A stretch of 64,000 nucleotides of DNA, taken from NCBI RefSeq assembly GCF_001005305.1, contig NZ_LBMH01000002.1:355824-419823 (forward strand), written 5' to 3'. The translations under genes and the position numbers were made by a program. The DNA is from Kordia zhangzhouensis. Lineage in GTDB: Bacteria; Bacteroidota; Bacteroidia; Flavobacteriales; Flavobacteriaceae. A model generated the notes under the pieces. The model was given only the letters and a program-made list of their open reading frames with translations, made no database searches and was not told the DNA's origin. Shown one piece after another: positions 35,126 to 43,271 of the stretch; positions within the stretch are counted from its first letter, which is position 1, and each line of letters opens with the position of its first letter.

Positions 35126-36376
35126 ATGAAAATAATTACTGAAAATATATTTAAGAATACGTCACTAAATCAGGTGATTGTTACCCTTGCTTTGGCATTT
35201 GTTTTTATAATGAATGTGAGCGAAAAAATTTCTACACTATTGCTAGTTACACTTTTTGTAGTAAGTCTCTTCAATATAAAAAATTTTGATATCCAAAAGT
35301 TTAAGCCAGTAAGCGTATTAATAGTGTTATTCAGTATCTATATAGCCACTCATTTTTTGATGGATGAGGTATTTTCTATCAAAACGATAGAAAAACGCTT
35401 CTCGCTAGTTGCTCTACCTATAATTTTTTCTGTACTACGTATTGACAAAAAAGCTTTTTATGCCATTTGTAAGTTTTTTGTGTTGGGAGTAATTTTGGGT
35501 TGTTTCTTAAATCTTTTAGAACCTTTTGTATTTGATTTCGATTGGAGCACATTTACTTTTAATGAAATTCCTGATAAGAAAAAAATTATTTTCAAAGGGG
35601 ATAATTATTGGATGAATCACTTCTATTCTGTCTATTTTTCAAATTTCATGGATCGATCCTATTATGGTGTATACTTAAGTTTAGCGATTGCAGCAGTATG
35701 GCATGTGCTAAATTGGAAAATGATGCAGAAATTACTTTGGATGCTATTCTTTGTAATTCACATATTTCTCTCTAACAGTTTAATGGGGATTTTAGGTCTG
35801 GGAGCAGTAGTATTTTTTGCTATTCTAAAGATGAGAAAAGCCTATTTATTACTAGCGTTTCCTCTATTTTTTGTATTGGCTGCGTTACTATCTCCACGTT
35901 TTTCAAAATATATTTCTCAAACATGGACGTATATGAACGATTTTGATGCAATTCCCAAAGATTTTTTACGCTACCGATGGGAAATGTGGAAAGCATCTGT
36001 ACAGCTCATCAGTGAACAACCTTTGTGGGGCTATGGCAAAGAAGGTTTTGACGTAGCTTTTAATGCTCGGATTCACAAAAATGTAGGTTGGAGTTATAAC
36101 ATCCTAAACAATGTAGGTTTCAACTCTCATAATCAATATTTACAAGTATTTGGTGAAGCCGGAATCTTTGGCTTTTTAGCATATCTTGCGGTTATCATTA
36201 CATACATAGTAACAGTTATTAAACAAAAAGCAACAAACAAGTATTTAAAATTTACTTTTATAGCTTTAATCATCATATTCTCTTTTTCGGAGACAGTATT
36301 AAATAGATATATTGGGATATCTTTTTTTACCTTCTTTTATTGTTTTTTCTTAGTAAAAACAACGGAAGAAGCCTAA
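35126..36376 (+). CDS. O-antigen ligase/polymerase family membrane protein
   Basis: A 416-residue protein with about ten to twelve membrane helices. A large periplasmic loop follows residue 270 and carries RYRWEMWKASVQLISEQPLW, then GYGKEGFDVAFN and SHNQYLQVFGEAGIFGFLAY. This Wzy_C-type block, with the conserved Arg and the H-N-Q-Y motif, is the hallmark of the O-antigen ligase/polymerase superfamily. It either polymerises repeats or ligates the finished chain to a lipid core; the pattern fits WaaL-like members better than its neighbours do. I chose ATG 35126 over GTG 35114, which lies inside the preceding gene. A -7 motif appears right after the stop. Confidence 0.8.
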   Translation: MKIITENIFKNTSLNQVIVTLALAFVFIMNVSEKISTLLLVTLFVVSLFNIKNFDIQKFKPVSVLIVLFSIYIATHFLMDEVFSIKTIEKRFSLVALPIIFSVLRIDKKAFYAICKFFVLGVILGCFLNLLEPFVFDFDWSTFTFNEIPDKKKIIFKGDNYWMNHFYSVYFSNFMDRSYYGVYLSLAIAAVWHVLNWKMMQKLLWMLFFVIHIFLSNSLMGILGLGAVVFFAILKMRKAYLLLAFPLFFVLAALLSPRFSKYISQTWTYMNDFDAIPKDFLRYRWEMWKASVQLISEQPLWGYGKEGFDVAFNARIHKNVGWSYNILNNVGFNSHNQYLQVFGEAGIFGFLAYLAVIITYIVTVIKQKATNKYLKFTFIALIIIFSFSETVLNRYIGISFFTFFYCFFLVKTTEEA

Positions 36377-36382
36377 AATTAC

Positions 36383-36390
36383 TACATTTG
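36383..36390 (+). promoter_or_regulatory. Possible internal -7 element
   Basis: TACATTTG matches TAnnTTTG and lies 16 bases before the GTG of the acyltransferase gene at 36407. No TTG is seen at the expected upstream distance. Confidence 0.3.
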
Positions 36391-36406
36391 TTGAAAATTT
36401 TAAGTC

Positions 36407-36949
36407 GTGAAGAACAATAGTATCCTTAAAATAATGATCCTTCTCATCAAGAACATGGATATCTTTCAAGTTCGAGGCTTACGAGGGATAAGATGGTTTC
36501 TTTATAGAAAGTATTATGGAGCACCTAAATTGTATGTAGACAGCGGAGTAGATATATCATCCGCACATACAAATAGCAATGCACGATTTGAAGGGACAGG
36601 AAAAATAAACCTTGGAAAAGGAGTATATATTGATTATTCAGGTGGTGTTAAAATTGGGCATGCAGTAGCAATCTCTTCTGGCGCAAAAATTTTTACGCAC
36701 AATCATGATATCAACGGTAAATTTAAAGACTGGCAAAAAAATGGAATAACGTATTCAGATGTTGTAATTGAAGACTATGTCTGGGTAGGTTCAGATGCAC
36801 TCATTATGCCATCTGTAAAACGTTTGGGAGAAGGAAGTATAATTGGCTCAGGAGCCATTGTGACAAAAGATACAGAACCTTATGGTATTTATGTTGGGAA
36901 TCCAGCAAAGAAAATAGCCATGAGAAATGTGGAGGAACTCAATGAATAA
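36407..36949 (+). CDS. Hexapeptide-repeat acyltransferase
   Basis: A 180-residue left-handed beta-helix acyltransferase. The hexapeptide pattern runs through residues about 60-165, for example INLGKGVYIDYSGGVKIGHA and VVIEDYVWVGSDALIMPSV. The catalytic His is in FTHNHDI. The end GNPAKKIAMRN is typical of the CysE/LacA/NodL group. It would add an acetyl or similar group to a sugar hydroxyl of the polymer. The gene starts with GTG; in-frame ATG codons at 36434 and 36455 would shorten the basic N-terminus. The flippase gene overlaps its last 8 bases. Confidence 0.85.
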   Translation: MKNNSILKIMILLIKNMDIFQVRGLRGIRWFLYRKYYGAPKLYVDSGVDISSAHTNSNARFEGTGKINLGKGVYIDYSGGVKIGHAVAISSGAKIFTHNHDINGKFKDWQKNGITYSDVVIEDYVWVGSDALIMPSVKRLGEGSIIGSGAIVTKDTEPYGIYVGNPAKKIAMRNVEELNE

Positions 36950-38141
36950 AATTCTTAAAATTTTACCATCACTTAGCCTATATGGGTTAGGACTTGCTAG
37001 CTTTTTCTTTCTAGATATTTATATTTCAACAGCAGAATATAGTAAGGAATTTATAAGTCAATGGGCTTTTTATAAATCCAGTATTTTTATTCTAGGTGGA
37101 TTTTGTATTCTAGGTTTTGATCAAGTAATGATTCGTGAGCCTAAATTACATTTTTACATTAAAAAAAAGTTTCTATTTCAATCTTTCATCATAAGTAGTA
37201 TTGGAACAACGCTAGTTTGGTTGTTTTATCCCATAGAAAATATTTGGCTATTTTTTATGGTATTGAACTTATTTTCAATCACAGTTTTTTTATCAGGAAT
37301 TTTTAGAGCAAACCAAAAATATACGATAGCACAGTTGGCAACCAATGGTTGGAAAATAGTAGTAGTGGTTATCTTTTTTATAATTGCACAAAAAGAAATG
37401 CTCAACTTTTTAGGAATTAGCCTAGCAATTATCTGCTTTGTATTAATCATAGTGTATTTAAAACTTTATGGTACGCCAGAAACAGGCGAAAAAGCTCTCA
37501 AATACGAAGATTATAGGAAAACAGGAATAGCTTTTTTTCTTCACAACATGACTTTAACAAGCGCAGTGTATGGCGAACAATTTATAATTAACCTATATGG
37601 GAACGATTATATTTCATCACAACTTTTCACATACTTCGCTATTTTTAGTCCAATTATCCTTAGTGCTAATGGTTTTATAGGGTTCATCATCGGACCAAAA
37701 CTAAGAGCCAAAGAAAAAGTAACGCGAAAAGACTACAACTCACTACAAGTTAAACTAATTGTTTTTGCCATAGTAATGGCAATCATATCTTTTGTGGTAG
37801 GAATATTTTTATTAGATAGATTCAAAAATGTACCATTTAGTGAAATTAACCTTTGGTTAGTTTCCGCAGTACTTATTACTTGTATGATTCGAACAGTGTA
37901 CACAACATCTTCGCTGTATTTAGGGATTTTTGCAAGTAATAAGCATTTATACAAAACAGCAGGACTCAATTGGGGCGCTTTAATCGCGTATATAATTTTA
38001 ATATTAGTAGTATTAATTACTGGCATGGATTCAAGTGTCCTCGTGGTTGGTATTGCTTGTTTAACAGCATTGCATTGGACAATTCGATTGATGATATCCC
38101 ATACATATGCCATTAAGTTTTTTTATAATGAAGAATATTAA
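36942..38141 (+). CDS. Polysaccharide flippase-like membrane protein (Wzx type)
   Basis: A 399-residue protein with about twelve predicted membrane helices in pairs and short loops. This is the plan of the MOP-family flippases that move lipid-linked repeat units across the inner membrane. The N-terminal part SLYGLGLASFFFLDIYISTA and the middle GFIIGPKLRAKEKVTRKDYN resemble polysaccharide-biosynthesis family members only loosely, so the call leans on topology and locus position. It is the only flippase candidate in the locus, which otherwise has all Wzx/Wzy parts of the inner membrane. ATG 36942 overlaps the acyltransferase stop and follows GGAGG, a good ribosome-binding site. Confidence 0.7.
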   Translation: MNKILKILPSLSLYGLGLASFFFLDIYISTAEYSKEFISQWAFYKSSIFILGGFCILGFDQVMIREPKLHFYIKKKFLFQSFIISSIGTTLVWLFYPIENIWLFFMVLNLFSITVFLSGIFRANQKYTIAQLATNGWKIVVVVIFFIIAQKEMLNFLGISLAIICFVLIIVYLKLYGTPETGEKALKYEDYRKTGIAFFLHNMTLTSAVYGEQFIINLYGNDYISSQLFTYFAIFSPIILSANGFIGFIIGPKLRAKEKVTRKDYNSLQVKLIVFAIVMAIISFVVGIFLLDRFKNVPFSEINLWLVSAVLITCMIRTVYTTSSLYLGIFASNKHLYKTAGLNWGALIAYIILILVVLITGMDSSVLVVGIACLTALHWTIRLMISHTYAIKFFYNEEY

Positions 38142-39255
38142 GATTGTTGCACCACTTTCATCTCTCTCAGAACGTACGCGTTTGTACAAACTAACATTGT
38201 TTTTACACGATGACCTAGGGTATAAAAACATTAGCCATATAGGATGGGAACGAATTTCTGGAGAAAGAGAAGAAAAACGATTTGATTTTGAAATTGACAA
38301 AAAAATAATCCTTGAAGGCGGTGGTTATGGAACAGGAAAAGTAAAATGGCTCTACTTTTTGTGGATGATAAAAACATTTTTTTACTGTCTTAAATTTGGA
38401 AAAAAAGACATTGTATGGGCTTTGGGTTTTGAAAGTGCTTTTCCAGCGATGGTAGCATCCAAAATTAAAGGATTCAAGTTGGTTTTTGATGATGCTGATA
38501 GGTTTTCAATGATTTTTAAATTTCCTTCTATAATAGATAAAATCATCAAATTTTTTGAAAAACTCACGTCTCGAAATGTTACATATCATGTTGTTCCTGG
38601 TGCTGAACGATATGATTTTCCTTCAAAGAAATTTTATATATTAAAAAATACACCAAGCGAGAGCCAAATAGAAAAAGCCAAACAAATCAGTGAGAATTTA
38701 GAAAAACCTGCTAATTTTGTTATCAATATAAATGGTTGGTTAGGCTCTGGAAGAGGAATGCAAGAAGCTTTAGCACTTACCAATCGTTTGGAAACGGAAG
38801 ATTTTAAAATCGTATTAATTGGAAAGTTAGATTGTGAAGCTGCTGAAACATTGGCTAAGCATAAAAATGTACTTTACAAAGGAAAATTATCCAATGCCGA
38901 AACATTAGCAAACTACTTTATATCAGACATGGTTTTGACCTATTATGATCCTAAATTAGAAATCAATCAGTATGCTGAGTCTAACAAATGGGGAGATGCT
39001 ATCAAAACTGGTATAGGAATCATTGTTAATGAAGAAGTCAAATCGGCTAAGTTTATAAAAGACAATGATTTGGGGATTATAGTTCCCTACAATGATGTAA
39101 ACGCCTTGGTAGCGCAAGTGCAAAAAGTATTGAACAACTCAGAAGAATTGAAAAGAATCAAACAAAATTCGAAAAACTATTCATCTGTGATGCTGTATTA
39201 TGAAGATCAATTAAAAGAACTTTTTAAAAAAATAGATCATGAAGAAACCAGGTAA
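38128..39255 (+). CDS. Glycosyltransferase, GT-B type
   Basis: A 375-residue protein with a GT-B two-lobe pattern. The N-terminal lobe includes KDIVWALGFESAFPAMVASK and a DDADR segment. The C-terminal lobe starts after residue 190 with NINGWLGSGRGMQEALALTN and contains FKIVLIGKLDCE, YKGKLSNAETLANY and a nucleotide-sugar site around ESNKWGDAIKTGIG. It probably transfers one sugar of the repeat unit on the cytoplasmic side. Donor and acceptor are unknown. The start overlaps the flippase by 14 bases and its end overlaps the next acyltransferase by 17 bases, so the three are tightly coupled. Confidence 0.8.
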   Translation: MKNIKIVAPLSSLSERTRLYKLTLFLHDDLGYKNISHIGWERISGEREEKRFDFEIDKKIILEGGGYGTGKVKWLYFLWMIKTFFYCLKFGKKDIVWALGFESAFPAMVASKIKGFKLVFDDADRFSMIFKFPSIIDKIIKFFEKLTSRNVTYHVVPGAERYDFPSKKFYILKNTPSESQIEKAKQISENLEKPANFVININGWLGSGRGMQEALALTNRLETEDFKIVLIGKLDCEAAETLAKHKNVLYKGKLSNAETLANYFISDMVLTYYDPKLEINQYAESNKWGDAIKTGIGIIVNEEVKSAKFIKDNDLGIIVPYNDVNALVAQVQKVLNNSEELKRIKQNSKNYSSVMLYYEDQLKELFKKIDHEETR

Positions 39256-39769
39256 ACTCGAAAAAATATACTTCTTCATCTTAGTAAAGATGGTTTCTAA
39301 TTTTAGTCCGAGAAGAGCAACAAATATTCAGTATAAGTTTTTCAAAAAGTGGGGAATGAAGTTTAATGATAAGCCAAACTACATTTCTTCAAAAATATGG
39401 TTTGATGGTACAGATTATAGTCTTATTTCTATCGGAAAAGAAGTAACAATGTCTAGTTATATTCGAGTTTTAACTCATGACTGGTCACCTCATACCATTG
39501 CAAAAGCATTTGATATTCCGCAAGAAAAACCTTTAGGAATCATCAAAGGAGTTGAAATTGGAGACTTTTCATTTGTTGGAACTGGAACGATATTAATGCC
39601 TGGTTGTAAAATAGGAAAAGGATGTATTATTGGAGCAGGAACTATTGTAAGAGGTACTATTCCTGATTTTAGTATTTACATTGGTAGTCCAGGAAAAATA
39701 GTTGGAGACTCTAGAAAATATTTAAAATCTAAATTTCCAGAAGTAGATGTGCCTGGATTCAATGAGTAA
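39239..39769 (+). CDS. Second hexapeptide-repeat acyltransferase
   Basis: A 176-residue left-handed beta-helix acyltransferase. The N-terminal 45 residues are basic and aromatic. The hexapeptide region includes LISIGKEVTMSSYIRVLTHD with the catalytic His, then GVEIGDFSFVGTGTILMPGC and IGKGCIIGAGTIVRGTIPDF. The end IYIGSPGKIVGDSRKYLKSK is usual for this group. It is related to, but clearly different from, the acyltransferase at 36407, so two positions in the polymer may be acylated. The gene overlaps the glycosyltransferase upstream by 17 bases and precedes a polymerase gene by 9. Confidence 0.85.
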   Translation: MKKPGKLEKIYFFILVKMVSNFSPRRATNIQYKFFKKWGMKFNDKPNYISSKIWFDGTDYSLISIGKEVTMSSYIRVLTHDWSPHTIAKAFDIPQEKPLGIIKGVEIGDFSFVGTGTILMPGCKIGKGCIIGAGTIVRGTIPDFSIYIGSPGKIVGDSRKYLKSKFPEVDVPGFNE

Positions 39770-39778
39770 AAAAACAAC

Positions 39779-41128
39779 GTGATAGTACTTTTAGCCATAT
39801 TATTAATTATAGTATTAGGTTTTACAGCCTATTTTATTATCCAAAGGGGTATTGGAGCGATATACTCTAATCCGTTGGTTTTGGGAATACTATTTTTTGC
39901 TGTAATTCATCTTTTGCTGCCTTTAATGCAATTAAATGCAGATTATTATAGGTATCAAGAGGAGTATCATTCTTTTACAATTTTACTATCAATTCTACTT
40001 GTAGTTATTGGACAGTTTGTATACATGTTGTTCTTTTCTCGATTCAAATTAGATTACTATCAAGTATTCAAAGATGTAAAAGGAAGAAACAAAGAGCTTA
40101 GCAGAATTCTCAATATGACAATTTTGGTGTTTTTAGTAGGTGCCTATTTTTCATATAAAAACTTATCTGTAATTCTATCTGTTGGAGTTTCCGAATACTT
40201 ACGCGACCGAATAAGCTATGGACAAGGGAAGGGAGTCCAAATGTTATTTGCACACTGGTCGTATCTTTCAGTGTTCATTTTTATCTTTTGTTATTTCTTA
40301 GCAACTCAAAAAAAACTAAAACGAAAAGCGCTTTTCTTTACAATAGTTTCGATAGGTGTAAGTGCTACATATTATATTCTAAATAGTAATCGAAACTCCA
40401 TATTTACAATGTTATTGATTATTGGCGGCGCATGGTTAATCAATAATAAAATGTTAAATACCAAAGTAAATAAAAAACAAGCGAAAATTATTGGCTCAAT
40501 ATTTTTGTTGCTCATATTCGCTTTTACATTATTCTTTAACATTGGTAAAGAACGTTATGCGATATATGCTTCAAGACATAAAGAGTTTAAATATTCAACG
40601 GTAAAATCGCTCAATGGAGCGTTTGGAAACCATGAAAATATATTGTGGCTCTTGGAAAATGATTATGAAAATCTATGGGGACAAACCTATGTTGCCGGAT
40701 TTACAAATTTTGTTCCTCGAAGTTTATGGGCTAACAAACCCTTAGGTGCTGGACCTAAATTAAAAAACTTTATTGATCCTGGGAGTTATGTTGCAGGAGG
40801 AAAGAAAAACTCTTCGTTGACCACAGGGTTTTTTACAGAACTACAAATGAACTATGGGATAGTAGGAATGGTTGTTTTTCCAATTATCATCGCAGTTTCA
40901 TTAGGATTCATGTTACAGTCGTTAAACAGATCAAGATACATAATTGTTAGAATGGCATCCTTTTTTATCGCCATTATGTTCTCAACATTATTTTATTATG
41001 CAGAATTTCTTGGCTTTTTCTCAAGATTCATTATATCCCTCATACCATTTTTCATTATATACTTTTTTATAAGTATACGATTCAAATTCAAAAGTTCTAA
41101 TACAAAACTAAATACAATACATTCGTGA
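39779..41128 (+). CDS. O-antigen polymerase-like membrane protein
   Basis: A 449-residue protein with about twelve membrane helices. A periplasmic loop near residues 285-350 carries NDYENLWGQTYVAGFTNFVP, RSLWANKPLGAG and SLTTGFFTELQMNYGIVGMV. This combination of the P-R-S-L-W and T-G-F/E-L-N-G segments is typical of oligosaccharide repeat-unit polymerases (Wzy). It is the best polymerase candidate of the three polytopic proteins in the locus. The gene starts with GTG, and its stop shares four bases with the GTG start of the oxidoreductase (GTGA). Confidence 0.82.
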   Translation: MIVLLAILLIIVLGFTAYFIIQRGIGAIYSNPLVLGILFFAVIHLLLPLMQLNADYYRYQEEYHSFTILLSILLVVIGQFVYMLFFSRFKLDYYQVFKDVKGRNKELSRILNMTILVFLVGAYFSYKNLSVILSVGVSEYLRDRISYGQGKGVQMLFAHWSYLSVFIFIFCYFLATQKKLKRKALFFTIVSIGVSATYYILNSNRNSIFTMLLIIGGAWLINNKMLNTKVNKKQAKIIGSIFLLLIFAFTLFFNIGKERYAIYASRHKEFKYSTVKSLNGAFGNHENILWLLENDYENLWGQTYVAGFTNFVPRSLWANKPLGAGPKLKNFIDPGSYVAGGKKNSSLTTGFFTELQMNYGIVGMVVFPIIIAVSLGFMLQSLNRSRYIIVRMASFFIAIMFSTLFYYAEFLGFFSRFIISLIPFFIIYFFISIRFKFKSSNTKLNTIHS

Positions 41129-43239
41129 AACAAATATTACAGTCTTTTAAAACGGGAGTTACAGAATTAGCTGATTTGCCAGCTCCTAAAGTAAAATCAG
41201 GACAAGTACTCATACAAACAACAAGAAGTTTAGTCTCTCTTGGAACAGAAAGAATGTTGGTTGAATTTGGTAAAGCATCATTAATCCAAAAAGCAAGACA
41301 ACAACCTGATAAAGTAAAAATGGTTCTTGATAAAATCAAAACGGAAGGCCTAATGCCTACTCTTGAAGCCGTTTTTAATAAACTAGAGCAACCATTGCCA
41401 TTAGGATACTGTAATGTTGGAAAGGTAATTGCTGTTGGTAAAGGTGTGACCGACTTTAAAGTAGGTGATAGAGTAGCATCTAATGGACAACATGCAGAAT
41501 TTGTTTCTGTGCCTCAAAATTTAGTGGCACACATTCCAGATACTATTTCCGATGATGAAGCTGCCTTTACAGTGATAGGCTCAATCGGATTACAAGGAAT
41601 ACGTTTGGTTAATCCAACCATGGGGGAAACAATTGTTGTAATTGGATTAGGTCTTATAGGACTCTTAACTGCAGAAATGCTAGTTGCAAATGGATGTAAA
41701 GTAATTGGATATGACTTAGACGATAACAAAGTTGAGATTGCTAAACAAAAAGGGATTATAGCGTTCAATCCTTTAAAAGGAAATGATCCTGTAAAATTTG
41801 TACTAGAAAACACAAATCAAATAGGAGCAGACGGTGTTGTTATCACAGCTTCTGCAAAAAACAATCAAATCATCTCGCAAGCCGCACAAATGAGTAGAAA
41901 ACGAGGGCGAATAACACTTGTAGGAGTGATTGGACTTGACATTTCTAGAGCAGAATTTTATGAAAAAGAACTTACGTTCCAAGTGTCTTGCTCGTACGGT
42001 CCTGGTCGTTATGATGATGATTATGAATTTAAGGGAATTGATTATCCTTTACCATTTGTTCGTTGGACAGAGAAGCGAAATTTTGAAACAGTTTTACAAC
42101 TCATTGCTTCCGGAAAATTAGAAGTAAAGAGCTTGATTTCTGAAATAGTTCCATTAGAAGAGTTTGATAAAATTTATGGAGATATTGGAAACTCAAAATC
42201 CATAGCTTCTCTTATAAAATATAGTGAAGAAACAATTCCTGAAAGTACAATTGTAGTCAATCAAAAAGAACTACAACCTAGCAAAGGTATTATTGGTTTG
42301 GTAGGAGCAGGAAACTTTACCAAAATGACATTATTGCCTGCTCTTAAGGGTTCTGATGCACAAATTAAACATATTGTGTCTTCGGGAGGTGTTAATGGAA
42401 CAGCATTGGCTAAAAAACATAATATTGCACAAAGTACAACAGACTATGATTTAGTGTTAGACGATAAGGAAGTGGATGTAGTCATGATTACGACTCGTCA
42501 TAACTTACATGCTAATATGGTAATTAAGGCTTTAGAAAAAGGAAAACATGTATTTGTAGAAAAGCCATTAGCACTTAATCATGAAGAATTAAAAGCAATT
42601 GAAACAAGTTATCAAAAAAGTAATGGAACATTAATGATTGGTTTTAACCGTCGTTTTTCTCCACATACACAAAAAATTAAATCGTTGGTAGGTGATGCGC
42701 CAATGAACATTATTGCAACGATGAATGCTGGAGCTATTCCTCCAGAAGTGTGGGTTCATGACATGGAAGTTGGCGGCGGACGAATCATTGGAGAAGCATG
42801 TCATTACTTAGATCTTATCGTATATTTAACAGGAAGTAAAATTAAAGCAGTTTGTATGAATGCTTTAGGAGAAAATCCTGCTGAAAATACCGACAATGCA
42901 TCTATTCTAGTAAAATTAGAAAATGGATCTACAGGAGTTGTAAACTATTTTGCAAACGGTTCTAAATCATATGTAAAAGAACGATTAGAAGTCTTTTCGC
43001 AAGAAAAAACACTAATCATGAATAACTTCATCAAAACAACAGGATATGGAGTTAAAGGGTTTTCAAAGCTAAAAACAAAGCTAGACAAAGGTCATAAAGC
43101 ACAATTTGGAGCTATTGTAAACAAAATAAAAGAAGGAGATATTGCTTTAATTCCGTATGAAGAATTAATCAATGTAACAAAAGCAAGTTTTGCTGCCATT
43201 CAGAGTTTGAAGGAAGGAAAATGGATTGAAGTAGAATAA
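41125..43239 (+). CDS. Bi-domain oxidoreductase: alcohol dehydrogenase-like plus Gfo/Idh/MocA
   Basis: A 704-residue two-domain enzyme. Residues 1-365 resemble a zinc-type alcohol dehydrogenase with LPLGYCNVGKVIAVGKGV, SNGQHAEFVSVPQNLVA and the nucleotide-binding VVIGLGLIGLLTAEML. Residues about 385-700 are a Gfo/Idh/MocA sugar dehydrogenase starting GIIGLVGAGNFTKMTLLPAL and containing KGKHVFVEKPLALNHEE, where EKP holds the catalytic Lys. Both halves bind NAD(P). Proteins with this fusion occur in many O-antigen and capsule loci next to heparinase-like genes, as here, but the reaction is not established. Oxidation and re-reduction of a UDP-sugar or of a polymer residue is a reasonable guess. 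Confidence 0.88.
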   Translation: MKQILQSFKTGVTELADLPAPKVKSGQVLIQTTRSLVSLGTERMLVEFGKASLIQKARQQPDKVKMVLDKIKTEGLMPTLEAVFNKLEQPLPLGYCNVGKVIAVGKGVTDFKVGDRVASNGQHAEFVSVPQNLVAHIPDTISDDEAAFTVIGSIGLQGIRLVNPTMGETIVVIGLGLIGLLTAEMLVANGCKVIGYDLDDNKVEIAKQKGIIAFNPLKGNDPVKFVLENTNQIGADGVVITASAKNNQIISQAAQMSRKRGRITLVGVIGLDISRAEFYEKELTFQVSCSYGPGRYDDDYEFKGIDYPLPFVRWTEKRNFETVLQLIASGKLEVKSLISEIVPLEEFDKIYGDIGNSKSIASLIKYSEETIPESTIVVNQKELQPSKGIIGLVGAGNFTKMTLLPALKGSDAQIKHIVSSGGVNGTALAKKHNIAQSTTDYDLVLDDKEVDVVMITTRHNLHANMVIKALEKGKHVFVEKPLALNHEELKAIETSYQKSNGTLMIGFNRRFSPHTQKIKSLVGDAPMNIIATMNAGAIPPEVWVHDMEVGGGRIIGEACHYLDLIVYLTGSKIKAVCMNALGENPAENTDNASILVKLENGSTGVVNYFANGSKSYVKERLEVFSQEKTLIMNNFIKTTGYGVKGFSKLKTKLDKGHKAQFGAIVNKIKEGDIALIPYEELINVTKASFAAIQSLKEGKWIEVE

Positions 43240-43271
43240 AAGTAAGCTTTACAAGCTAATAGAATACCATC

